Source: a bacterium
GTDB taxonomy: Bacteria; Cyanobacteriota; Vampirovibrionia; Gastranaerophilales; Gastranaerophilaceae
Reading direction: 5' to 3'
Assembly: GCA_017467605.1 (NCBI GenBank)
Contig: JAFUSQ010000043.1
Location: forward strand, 1-42,128
DNA: 42,128 bases
Part shown: positions 32,950 through 41,690 of the stretch, one piece after another
How the letters are laid out: each line of letters opens with the position of its first letter
Position numbering within the stretch: position 1 is the stretch's first letter
The notes under the pieces: model-generated
Told to the model about the DNA's origin: nothing
Database searches by the model: none
What the model saw: the letters and a program-made list of their open reading frames with translations, nothing else
Translations under genes and position numbers: made by a program

Positions 32950-33291
32950 ATGATTACATTAAATGATATAAAAAAGACTTTTGGTATTGCATTAAAGGAG
33001 TTGCGCGAAAACCGTAATTTGACACAGGAGCAGCTCGCAGAAAAATTAGGATTAGAAACATTTCAAACAATAAATCGCATTGAAAACGGGAAAACATTTG
33101 TATCTGGAGAAACTCTGGAAAAAATATGCAATTTTTTTGATATAGCACCAACTTTTTTCTTTGTCCAAAATCCGCAAATTTTTACTAAAGAACACATAAA
33201 TTATTGTAAAGAGATAGATAAATTAATGCTGTCTTTACCCCAAAATAAACTTAAATATTTGTATAATATGGCTCTTGTTTTACAAGATTAA
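32950..33291 (+). CDS. XRE-family HTH regulator of module C
   Basis: 113 aa. HTH at about residues 10-66 (GIALKELRENRNLTQEQLAEKLGL, NRIENGKTFVSGETLEKICNFF), then a helical tail with a hydrophobic core. No ribosome site precedes the ATG, so it may be weakly translated or leaderless. It is divergent from pseudopilin C. Confidence 0.87.
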   Translation: MITLNDIKKTFGIALKELRENRNLTQEQLAEKLGLETFQTINRIENGKTFVSGETLEKICNFFDIAPTFFFVQNPQIFTKEHINYCKEIDKLMLSLPQNKLKYLYNMALVLQD

Positions 33292-33389
33292 TTTACAAAA
33301 TCTAATTTAAACTAATGATGCTCATAGATTGATTTTAGCTTAAAATAATGTACAATAAGATATGTATAAATTTTAAGAAGGTCAAATTT

Positions 33390-36300
33390 ATGTTACAAGA
33401 AGCAACAAAAGCACTAAATTCAGCATTTAACAACAGTTTTATAAGAAAACTGAGTCAATACTTACACGATTGTGTGAGGGAAGAAGTAAAAAGTTCAACT
33501 TTTAGAAACTTAAAAGGGGACAAAGATAATAAGTGGATATTTTTAAAGGAACAAGAGACCTTATTGACTCAAGGCTTAGACTACCTTAAACTTGACGGTT
33601 CTAACCCAAACTTAACAGAATTGATGCTTCAAGGTGTTTCAAGTGCTAGAGACAAATATTTGATTTACGGCTACATGTTTTTGGTTGGAAGAAACGGGAA
33701 ATCCAAAAGAGCTTCCGAATTTTTAACTCCGCTTTTGTACGTTCCATGCCGGCTTGAAAGAAACGGAGTCAGCATAAATTGTATTCTGCAAGATGACGTT
33801 CTGTCATTGAACACAGGTGCTTTGGCCGCTCTTATGAAAAAAGGGGAAGATGATGATGAAGTAGATTTGTTTTTGGAAGGAATTTTAGATGTAGTTCCGG
33901 ATTTGCCGATTACAAAAGAAAAAATGGACATTTTCCTTACCACATTAAAATCTCTAATTCCTGATATAGAAATAGCTCTCGATAATTCCGAAGATTTTGA
34001 AGAAGATAACGTAACAAAAGATGAACCTTCAAAAGATTTATCAGATATTCGAATAACAGGCGAAAATTATGACGAAATAATTGACGATGAAATTCAAGAA
34101 CAAAAACAAAAAGCGTCAATGGGTGAGATTAAAAAGCTTAGTGTAACATACCAAAGTGCAATTATTTTAACAAAAAGACCTGCAGTTACAGCAGGAGTTT
34201 TACACGAACTTATGCAAATTGCAGAAAAACCAAGCGGGGTATTTAGAGAAACAACCCTCAGCGTAATAAATGATGAATACACTCAGTCAATTGAAAAATC
34301 TTTTCCTATGAAAGAATCGGAAGAAGGATTTTATCCGATAACCCCGCTTGCTCTGAGCGATTCGCAAGAAAAAGTAATTAAAAACATTGAAAATAATAAG
34401 CTAATAGCCGTTCAAGGACCTCCGGGGACCGGTAAATCTCAAACAATCGTAAACCTTGTTGCACATTTAATTGCAAACGGCAAAACCGTTCTTGTTGCTT
34501 CTCGTATGGATAAAGCGGTTGATGTTGTATCAGATAGGCTTAACAATCTTGGAGCTCCTTATTTGGCCTTACGTGCAGGCAGAATGAATTACCAAAGACA
34601 ATTAAGTGAACAGTTAAAAGAGCTTGTTTCTAACAAAATTGGTCTAGATGATGATGTAGAAGATTTTATTTTTGCTGATATCAAAGACATGAAGCAGCAT
34701 ATAGACTGCATTAGAGAAACCGAGGCAAAGTGCGAAAAAATTATAAAACTCGAAAAAGATTGGCATACCTTAAAAGATGAAATAAAACAGCATTCCCTAA
34801 CTGTTGGTGAACTTCAATATATAAAAAGACCTCTTAAAAAATCTGAAATTGACAATATCAATGATGTCATAAAATCATTGTCAGAAAATATGGAAAAATC
34901 AGGATTTTTTGCCGGTTTAGCCAATATCTCAAGTTTAAGGCAATTAAAGAAAATTCTCGATATAAAGGATTTCGAAGTTGAACCGGAAAATTTAGACAGA
35001 CTTAAAGTCGAACTTGATTTTGTAACTCAAAAATGGCAATTACGAAAAATTGAAGCAGACATTCAAAAAATCGGAAATCTCCATGTTATGATGGAACAAA
35101 TTCGTCAATTAAAACGAAAACAAGGCCCGCTTGCAGTTAATGTTTTAAAAAGTACAAGGCGAGAAGCTTTAAAAGCCTTACTAAGAGATGCAAAAAAAGT
35201 TAACCGCATAAAAATACATTCAAGAGCTTTAGTCAGCAGAAAGAAAAAAAGTAATGACAGTATTATGGAAACCGAAGATTTCAAACCATTACTTGATGCT
35301 TTTCCTTGCTGGTGTGTTACAACATACGCGGTATCGGATTCCCTGCCATTGAAACCCGGAATGTTTGATGTTGCCGTAATAGATGAAGCTTCTCAATGTG
35401 ATATAGCAAGCTGCTTCCCTATTATGTACAGAGCCAAACGTACGGTTGTTGTTGGAGATGACAAACAATTACCTCACTTGTCATTTTTAGAAAAAGCAAA
35501 AGAACAATCCTTCCTGAGTCAATACGGAATACCTGATAAATATCAATTGATGTGGAGATTCAGAACAAATTCAATGTTTGATTTGGCAGATTACTACTCA
35601 ATGAATTCGGTTATGCTTGATGAACATTTCAGAAGTTTACCGCCAATTATCAATTTCTCTAACCACGAATTTTATAACGACAGAATTCGTGTAATGAAAA
35701 AAGACACTTTAGAAAATGATGCAATTGATATTATCAAAGTGCCTGACGGTAAAGTCGATATGGACGCAACAAGAAATTTACCAGAAATCGAAGCCTTAGT
35801 AAAAACTTTGCATGAAATTATAATTGAAGACGAACGTAAAAACCCTGATAATCCGGTATCTATTGGTATTATTTCACCATTTAGGGCTCAGGTGGAACAG
35901 TTGAAAATTTCTGTTCCAAAAGTTCTATCCGATTATATGATTAAAAAACACCAAATCGAAATCGGTACGGCACACACTTTCCAAGGAGATGAAAGAGATA
36001 TTATATTGATGTCGTGGGCATTTGCAAATAATTCATATCCTCAAAGTATAACATTTTTACAAAAACCGAATTTGTTTAATGTTGCAATTACCCGTGCTCG
36101 AAGCAAATGTATAAATTTTGTATCACATGATTTGGAAACCATGCCTGACGGACATTTCAGACACTACGTTTCTTATTTGAAGCAATATAAAGACAGAAAA
36201 GAAGCAATTCAAAATGAAGGAATTGATGAAAATATTTATAAAAACTCATTAGAGCGCGAAATTGCAGAAGAAATCAGAAAACTTGATCATACTGTTCAGG

Positions 36301-36521
36301 CAGGGGTAGAAATTGCCGGATTAAGTGCAGATTTGGTCGTTGATGATAAATTTATAATCGAAATTGACGGAGTCGAAGATAATAAAAAACTTCACCACAT
36401 GTCAAATATGAAAAAACAGGCAATATTAGAACGCTGCGGATTTAAAGTTAAGAGAATAACTTACAGAGAATGGCAATATTCTTCAAAAGCCTGCCTTGAC
36501 AGGGTTTTAACCTTAGAATAA
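33390..36521 (+). CDS. SF1 helicase with C-terminal nuclease-like domain
   Basis: 1043 aa from the ATG at 33390 (AGAAGG upstream; an upstream ATG at 33348 lacks a site). Walker A GPPGTGKSQTIVN at about 343-350, Walker B VIDEASQCD at about 665, VVGDDKQLP, GTAHTFQGDERDI and NVAITRARSK. These are the motifs of DNA2/NAM7-type SF1 helicases. Near the C-terminus, SLEREIAEEI, ADLVVDDKFIIEIDG and QAILERCGFKVKRI match the PD-(D/E)XK-like DUF559/MTES_1575 nuclease pattern. Helicase-nuclease fusions of this type occur in defence systems and in repair; no other defence gene is adjacent. Confidence 0.85.
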   Translation: MLQEATKALNSAFNNSFIRKLSQYLHDCVREEVKSSTFRNLKGDKDNKWIFLKEQETLLTQGLDYLKLDGSNPNLTELMLQGVSSARDKYLIYGYMFLVGRNGKSKRASEFLTPLLYVPCRLERNGVSINCILQDDVLSLNTGALAALMKKGEDDDEVDLFLEGILDVVPDLPITKEKMDIFLTTLKSLIPDIEIALDNSEDFEEDNVTKDEPSKDLSDIRITGENYDEIIDDEIQEQKQKASMGEIKKLSVTYQSAIILTKRPAVTAGVLHELMQIAEKPSGVFRETTLSVINDEYTQSIEKSFPMKESEEGFYPITPLALSDSQEKVIKNIENNKLIAVQGPPGTGKSQTIVNLVAHLIANGKTVLVASRMDKAVDVVSDRLNNLGAPYLALRAGRMNYQRQLSEQLKELVSNKIGLDDDVEDFIFADIKDMKQHIDCIRETEAKCEKIIKLEKDWHTLKDEIKQHSLTVGELQYIKRPLKKSEIDNINDVIKSLSENMEKSGFFAGLANISSLRQLKKILDIKDFEVEPENLDRLKVELDFVTQKWQLRKIEADIQKIGNLHVMMEQIRQLKRKQGPLAVNVLKSTRREALKALLRDAKKVNRIKIHSRALVSRKKKSNDSIMETEDFKPLLDAFPCWCVTTYAVSDSLPLKPGMFDVAVIDEASQCDIASCFPIMYRAKRTVVVGDDKQLPHLSFLEKAKEQSFLSQYGIPDKYQLMWRFRTNSMFDLADYYSMNSVMLDEHFRSLPPIINFSNHEFYNDRIRVMKKDTLENDAIDIIKVPDGKVDMDATRNLPEIEALVKTLHEIIIEDERKNPDNPVSIGIISPFRAQVEQLKISVPKVLSDYMIKKHQIEIGTAHTFQGDERDIILMSWAFANNSYPQSITFLQKPNLFNVAITRARSKCINFVSHDLETMPDGHFRHYVSYLKQYKDRKEAIQNEGIDENIYKNSLEREIAEEIRKLDHTVQAGVEIAGLSADLVVDDKFIIEIDGVEDNKKLHHMSNMKKQAILERCGFKVKRITYREWQYSSKACLDRVLTLE

Positions 36522-37517
36522 TAAACCGGCTTTATCCAGTTTATTATATATTTCGCTCAAATGATTTTGAGCTTCAGAGTACTTTCTTGTATAATTCAGG
36601 ATTTCATCTTGGTGTTCTGAAATCTTTATTACGTACTCAAAAATATTTTGAACCTGATTATGATGTCCTTTTGGTAAATATTGCGGAGATAAAGACATAG
36701 AAATAATCTCAGGTTTGATATTTTTGTTTTTAAGAGTTTTAAATATTGAATAGAATCCGGCATCAATTCCCTGAGGAGTTTTATATATTGCAAAATCATC
36801 AGTTGTATCAAAGCCTGAATTACTTACGTAATCAGCATCAATACTTAAAAATACTCTTTTGCCTGTCATATCGGGTAAAGTATTTTCCGTACAAGTAATA
36901 ATTTTAATCTTTTTATATTTACGACCTTTAGGGAACAGAATTTTATTGATTTCATTACCTTTAATATATTCATTGAGAGAACCGGTTTTGGTATCAATTA
37001 CGAAATTTTGTGTATATGCATTGCGGGTCAGGGGATTAAATACAAATTTTAATAAATTCATATTTTTAATCATTGCATTTCCGTACATGCCTGTGCCCAT
37101 TATTATATAATCATAGCAATCTTCGGCAAAAAATGTTTGCAGGGGTAGATTGTGGGCTTCTTCTTTTGGCATAACCCAATACAATTCTTTAACTTCGGGG
37201 TATTTGGCAAGATATTCGTTTATCCAATTTTCAACACCTGCTGCACCATATTTTATAACAGGATAATTTAAATACATATCGGAATGAGTGTCAAAATTTA
37301 TCAAAATAGGCGGGATTTCAAGTCCATTTTTTTGAGCATATTCTGCAACATCTAAAACTTGATTATGATCAGTATTTGCATCAATTAATTTTGTATTTTC
37401 AGTTACTTCACGAATCACAGAAACAGTATCAGGAGTATTACTTTTATTAAACACAAACGCACAAATAATCAATAAAAATACGATAAAAGAAATTCCTACA
37501 AGTTTTAATTTTTCCAT
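36513..37517 (-). CDS. Membrane-anchored UPF0489-like protein
   Basis: 334 aa from the second ATG (37515-37517, AGGGAA six bases upstream; MFM is also possible). N-terminal membrane anchor (about 6-24). The extracytoplasmic part has TDHNQVLD, INFDTHSDM and FLSIDADYV, which match the Asp/His metal-binding motifs of the UPF0489/arginase-fold family. The last three codons overlap the end of the helicase gene, convergently. Enzyme substrate unknown; the family link is by motif only. Confidence 0.6.
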   Translation of the reverse strand: MEKLKLVGISFIVFLLIICAFVFNKSNTPDTVSVIREVTENTKLIDANTDHNQVLDVAEYAQKNGLEIPPILINFDTHSDMYLNYPVIKYGAAGVENWINEYLAKYPEVKELYWVMPKEEAHNLPLQTFFAEDCYDYIIMGTGMYGNAMIKNMNLLKFVFNPLTRNAYTQNFVIDTKTGSLNEYIKGNEINKILFPKGRKYKKIKIITCTENTLPDMTGKRVFLSIDADYVSNSGFDTTDDFAIYKTPQGIDAGFYSIFKTLKNKNIKPEIISMSLSPQYLPKGHHNQVQNIFEYVIKISEHQDEILNYTRKYSEAQNHLSEIYNKLDKAGLLF

Positions 37518-37640
37518 AAACATTCCCTAACACATATATTCTATTTATAAAAACCATAAGGTCAAATTTATTATTTTACAATAAAGATTTTTAAGTTATT
37601 ATAAACTCATACACTTGTCGAAATTTATGAGGGATAAACA

Positions 37641-38969
37641 ATGAAAAAGGTTTATATAGAAACAATGGGCTGCCAGATGAACAAATCCGATACAGAAAGA
37701 ATGCTCGGAATGTTGTCTCATTTTGATTACGAAGAAACAACAGAACCTAAACAAGCAGATTTACTTATGGTAAACACATGTTCAATCAGACAATTAAGTG
37801 AAAATAAAGCATTTAGTTTGATTGGCACATGGGGCAAGTGGAAAAAATCTAAACCGGAACTAAAAATAGGTTTTTGCGGTTGTGTTGCGCAGCAAAAAGC
37901 TCAACAAATATTTAAACGTGCACATTATGTCGATTTTGTTTTAGGCACTCATAAAATATATTCTCTCCCTGAAATAATAAAAAAAATTAACAATGGAGAA
38001 AAGGTTTGCGAATGCGAAGAAACTAATGCTACAGAAGACGATAAAGCAGTAAAATTTGACATAAACCGCGTTAAATCCGTTAATGCTTGGATTCCAATAA
38101 CAGAAGGATGTAATAATTTCTGTACATACTGTATCGTTCCATACACCAGAGGCAGAGAACGTTCCCGCCAACCTGAAACTATTTTAAAAGAGGTTAAAGA
38201 TGCACTAAATTCAGGCTTTAAAGAAATTACTCTTTTGGGACAAAATGTTGACAGTTACGGAAAAGATTTTAAGGACAGAAGTTACAGACTTGCTGATTTA
38301 TTAAAAGAAGTAAATGCAATTGAGGGACAGTTCAGAATACGTTTTGTAACTTCTTATCCGACAGATATAACTGACGAACTAATTCATACAGTTGTTGAAT
38401 TAGATAAAGTTTGTGAATATTTCCATATTCCAATGCAATCCGGAAGCAGCGAAGTTCTTAAAAAAATGAACAGACGCTACGACAGAGAAACATATATACA
38501 AATTGCTGATAAAATCAGGAAATTAGTACCTGATGTTACTATAACAAGTGATTTTATTGCAGGTTTTCCGGGAGAAACAGAAGAACAATTTGTAGAAACG
38601 CTCACTGCAATGGAAGAAATAGGACTTGATTATTCAAATACTGCCGCGTATTCTCCAAGAGAAAAAACAGTTGCAGCCAAATGGGTTGATAAATTTATTG
38701 ATGAAGATACTAAATTTGAACGTCTTGCCAGATTAAACGAACAAAACAGAAAATGCTGCCTTGCTTCAAACAAAAAATTTGTCGGCAAAACTATGGAAGT
38801 TCTTGTTGAAAGTTTTGAAAACCACAAAGGGAAAAACATTATAACAGGCAGAACCCGCAACAACAAAATTGTTCATATTCCGTACGATAAAGATATTACA
38901 GGTGAATTTGTATCTGCAAAAATTATAGGCTGCAAAACCTGGTATTTAAACGGCGAACTTACAAATTAA
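37641..38969 (+). CDS. miaB: tRNA methylthiotransferase MiaB
   Basis: 442 aa. It adds the methylthio group to i6A37 of tRNA. The three MTTase cluster cysteines are C11 (TMGCQMN), C47 (NTCSIR) and C81 (CGCVAQ). The radical-SAM cluster is C157, C161, C164 (TEGCNNFCTYCIVPYTRGRERSR). A TRAM domain follows at the end. GAGGGAT precedes the ATG. Length is normal. Confidence 0.97.
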   Translation: MKKVYIETMGCQMNKSDTERMLGMLSHFDYEETTEPKQADLLMVNTCSIRQLSENKAFSLIGTWGKWKKSKPELKIGFCGCVAQQKAQQIFKRAHYVDFVLGTHKIYSLPEIIKKINNGEKVCECEETNATEDDKAVKFDINRVKSVNAWIPITEGCNNFCTYCIVPYTRGRERSRQPETILKEVKDALNSGFKEITLLGQNVDSYGKDFKDRSYRLADLLKEVNAIEGQFRIRFVTSYPTDITDELIHTVVELDKVCEYFHIPMQSGSSEVLKKMNRRYDRETYIQIADKIRKLVPDVTITSDFIAGFPGETEEQFVETLTAMEEIGLDYSNTAAYSPREKTVAAKWVDKFIDEDTKFERLARLNEQNRKCCLASNKKFVGKTMEVLVESFENHKGKNIITGRTRNNKIVHIPYDKDITGEFVSAKIIGCKTWYLNGELTN

Positions 38970-39018
38970 AACATTATATTTAAAAGCTTATCATTACTGC
39001 CTGCAGCATAAATAATTC

Positions 39019-39064
39019 CCCAATTGGGTAATATTCATCACTATTTTATTTTATAAAATAAAAT
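39019..39064. other. Two palindromes before the orphan kinase
   Basis: CCCAATTGGG (39019-39028) and a 22-base perfect AT palindrome (39043-39064, ATTTTATTTTA then its complement) lie in the 100 bases before the kinase start. They might be a regulator site and a promoter-like region. The AT-only dyad could be chance. Confidence 0.3.
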
Positions 39065-39071
39065 TGAAAAT

Positions 39072-39911
39072 ATGATGGACATAGGTTTTATAGTAATATC
39101 TGCCGTTTTGTTATATGTTGCAATTTATTTGTATTATCAAAACAAACACCTCATAAAAGGAATTATTAAAAATAAAGAAATCGAAAATATGAAAGAAGCT
39201 TTTCTTGCGACATTGGTACATGACCTTAAAACCCCAACCAATGCTCAACTTAATACACTAAATTTGCTCAGGAATGAAACTTTTGGCAAACTTAATTCCC
39301 AACAACAAGAAATGATTACACTTACCCAAGAATCTTGTAAATATATGTCAAATCTCATCGGCACAATTATGGATACATATAATCACGATTCCGGAGAAAT
39401 TCATTTGGATAAAACTGAATTCAATATAGCAAATTTGATAAATAATTTATGCGAAGAAACAAAAGTACTTACGCAAAATAAAAAACTTGAAATAGTATTC
39501 AAAAATCAACTCTCAAATGAGAATATTTATGCCGATAAATTACAAATTGAACGTGTAATTATGAACTTATTATCCAACGCAATAACTTACAGTTTTTCAA
39601 ATTCAATCATAGAGATTAATTCGATTTCCCTCGGCAATAGTATTGATATTTCAATAACTAATATAAGTAAACAAATCCCTGAACAAGAACTTAAAACAAT
39701 TTTTGATAAGTATAAAAAGACAAAATTCGCAAAATTCAACAGAACAAGTACAGGTTTAGGTTTGTACTTGTCAAAACGAGTTATCGAACTTCATAACGGC
39801 AGAATTTATGCAAAAAGCTTTCCTGACGGGAAATGCATTTTCGGTTTTAATATACCGATAAATTCTACCGATGAATTCGATTTATCCGAGTCAAATATTA
39901 TAACAACTTAG
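39072..39911 (+). CDS. Orphan sensor histidine kinase without sensor domain
   Basis: 279 aa. One membrane segment (about 5-24), then the HisKA region with the phospho-accepting H50 (TLVHDLKTPTNAQ), the N-box region LLSNAITYSF, and STGLGLYLSKRVIELHNGRI of the ATP lid. There is almost no extracytoplasmic sensing region and no response regulator next door, so the signal comes from elsewhere or the membrane itself. There are two in-frame ATGs at the start and no ribosome site. It overlaps gdhA by four bases convergently. Confidence 0.88.
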   Translation: MMDIGFIVISAVLLYVAIYLYYQNKHLIKGIIKNKEIENMKEAFLATLVHDLKTPTNAQLNTLNLLRNETFGKLNSQQQEMITLTQESCKYMSNLIGTIMDTYNHDSGEIHLDKTEFNIANLINNLCEETKVLTQNKKLEIVFKNQLSNENIYADKLQIERVIMNLLSNAITYSFSNSIIEINSISLGNSIDISITNISKQIPEQELKTIFDKYKKTKFAKFNRTSTGLGLYLSKRVIELHNGRIYAKSFPDGKCIFGFNIPINSTDEFDLSESNIITT

Positions 39912-41257
39912 ACTATGCCTTGAGAACGCATTGCTTTTGCCAATTTTTGGAACGCAGCAATATTAGCACCTGCAACATAATTTGCAGGACAACCGTATTT
40001 GTCGGAAGCAATTTTACAAGAATTGAAAATATTTATCATAATTTGTTCAAGTTTTGCTTCAACTTCCTCAAATGTATAGTAAAATCTCATACTGTTTTGA
40101 GACATTTCAATAGCTGAAGTGGCAACACCCCCGGCGTTTGCAGCTTTTGCCGGTGCTACAAGAACTCCTTTTTCGAGAAGATAATCGGTAGCTTCTTGAG
40201 TACAAGGCATATTGGCACCTTCCCCAACTGCAATAACACCATTTTCTACCAAAATTTTTGCAGAGTTAAGTGTTAATTCGTTTTGAGTAGCACAAGGAAG
40301 CGCAATGTCTGTTTTAATCGTCCAAACAGGAGAATCATCACCTGTTTTTTCAATATATTTTGCACTTGAATGAACTCGCAAATATTCTTTTATTCTTCCG
40401 CGTTCAACTTCTTTTATTTGTTTAATTAAATCTAAATCAATACCGTTTTCATCATAAATGCAGCCGTTAGAATCGCTCATTGCAACGACCTTCGCACCCA
40501 TTGCAACTGCTTTTTCGCAAGCATAAATAGCAACATTACCTGAACCTGAAATAGTAACAGTTTTACCTTGCAAAGAGTTATTATGGGCTTTAAGCATTTC
40601 ACGCATGAAAAACATCAATCCGTAGCCTGTAGCTTCAGTTCTTGCAAGAGAACCGCCGTAACAAACTTCTTTACCGGTCAAAACTCCGCCTTCATATGCA
40701 TTGCGAATTCTTTTATACTGCCCGAATAAATATCCTATTTCTCTTGCTCCGACACCAATATCTCCAGCCGGTACATCAACATCTTGTCCAATATGACGAT
40801 ATAATTCTGTCATGAAACTTTGACAAAATCTCATAATTTCATTATCTGATTTACCCTTAGGATCAAAATCAGAACCGCCTTTTGCACCGCCAATCGGTAA
40901 ACCTGTTAAAGCATTTTTGAATATTTGTTCAAAGCCTAAAAATTTCATAATACTTTGGTTTACACTCGGGTGAAATCTCAATCCGCCTTTATACGGTCCT
41001 ATTAATGAACTAAACTGAATTCTGTACCCTCTGTTAACAATAACTTTACCTTCATCATTTACCCAAGGAACTCTAAAGGTAATAATTCTTTCCGGTTCAA
41101 CCATTCTTTCCAAAAGTGCAATACCTTCGTATTCTTTATGGGTATCAATAACCGGTTCAAGTGTGGTTAAAACTTCCTTAACAGCCTGCAAAAATTCAGG
41201 TTCATTAATATTTTTTTGTTTTGTTTCGGCTAAAACTCTTTCTAAATAAGCATTCAT
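39908..41257 (-). CDS. gdhA: NADP-type glutamate dehydrogenase
   Basis: 449 aa, normal for the hexameric bacterial enzyme. Motifs: GPYKGGLRFHPSVN with K90, PIGGAKGGSDFDPKGKSD with the catalytic K126, DVPAGDIGVGAREIGY, SGSGNVA of the nucleotide site, and PAKAANAGGVATSAIEMSQNS. It assimilates ammonium into glutamate. Promoter TTGCAA-17-TATTAT upstream and GGAAG ribosome site. Confidence 0.96.
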   Translation of the reverse strand: MNAYLERVLAETKQKNINEPEFLQAVKEVLTTLEPVIDTHKEYEGIALLERMVEPERIITFRVPWVNDEGKVIVNRGYRIQFSSLIGPYKGGLRFHPSVNQSIMKFLGFEQIFKNALTGLPIGGAKGGSDFDPKGKSDNEIMRFCQSFMTELYRHIGQDVDVPAGDIGVGAREIGYLFGQYKRIRNAYEGGVLTGKEVCYGGSLARTEATGYGLMFFMREMLKAHNNSLQGKTVTISGSGNVAIYACEKAVAMGAKVVAMSDSNGCIYDENGIDLDLIKQIKEVERGRIKEYLRVHSSAKYIEKTGDDSPVWTIKTDIALPCATQNELTLNSAKILVENGVIAVGEGANMPCTQEATDYLLEKGVLVAPAKAANAGGVATSAIEMSQNSMRFYYTFEEVEAKLEQIMINIFNSCKIASDKYGCPANYVAGANIAAFQKLAKAMRSQGIV

Positions 41258-41295
41258 AATAACTTCCGTCCTTCTAATTCATATTTCCGTAGAAA

Positions 41296-41324
41296 ATAAT
41301 ACTACAACAGTAATGACATTGCAA
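41296..41324 (-). promoter_or_regulatory. Promoter of gdhA
   Basis: Read leftward: TTGCAA, 17 bases, TATTAT, about 40 bases before the start. Confidence 0.7.
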
Positions 41325-41335
41325 ATATTATTAAA

Positions 41336-41554
41336 TTATTTATCAAAATCAAAAAGTTCAGGGAGTTTAATTTTTAATGCACGAGATATTTTAAAAATTA
41401 ATAAAAGACTGGGGTTTCGCATACCACGTTCTATAAAACTCATATAAGTCCGGTGAATACCAAGCTTCTCAGCAAATTCTTCCTGAGAGAATTCAGCTTC
41501 AAGTCTTTTTATTCTGACTTGTTCACCAAAATTTTTCAAAATTTTCGTATTCAT
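41336..41554 (-). CDS. XRE-family HTH regulator of module D
   Basis: 72 aa from the ATG at 41552-41554, chosen because NFGEQVRIKRLEAEFSQ aligns with the start of the other XRE proteins; a longer frame (start 41593, 13 more residues with two Cys) is possible. HTH: SQEEFAEKLGIHRTYMSFIERGMRNPSLLLIFKISRAL. It has no tail beyond the HTH, unlike the other three. It is divergent from the pseudopilin at 41691. Confidence 0.82.
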   Translation of the reverse strand: MNTKILKNFGEQVRIKRLEAEFSQEEFAEKLGIHRTYMSFIERGMRNPSLLLIFKISRALKIKLPELFDFDK

Positions 41555-41632
41555 CTTAATAATTTTAATATTTGAATACTGACAGTTACACATACAATCA
41601 GTAACAAATATAGGATATAATACATGCTATAC

Positions 41633-41661
41633 TTGATTAATTGTTAAATTATGATTATAAT
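41633..41661 (+). promoter_or_regulatory. Promoter of pseudopilin D
   Basis: TTGATT, 17 bases, TATAAT, with the start codon 30 bases downstream. Confidence 0.7.
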
Positions 41662-41690
41662 GTAAATATATAAAACTATTGGAGGTAAAA

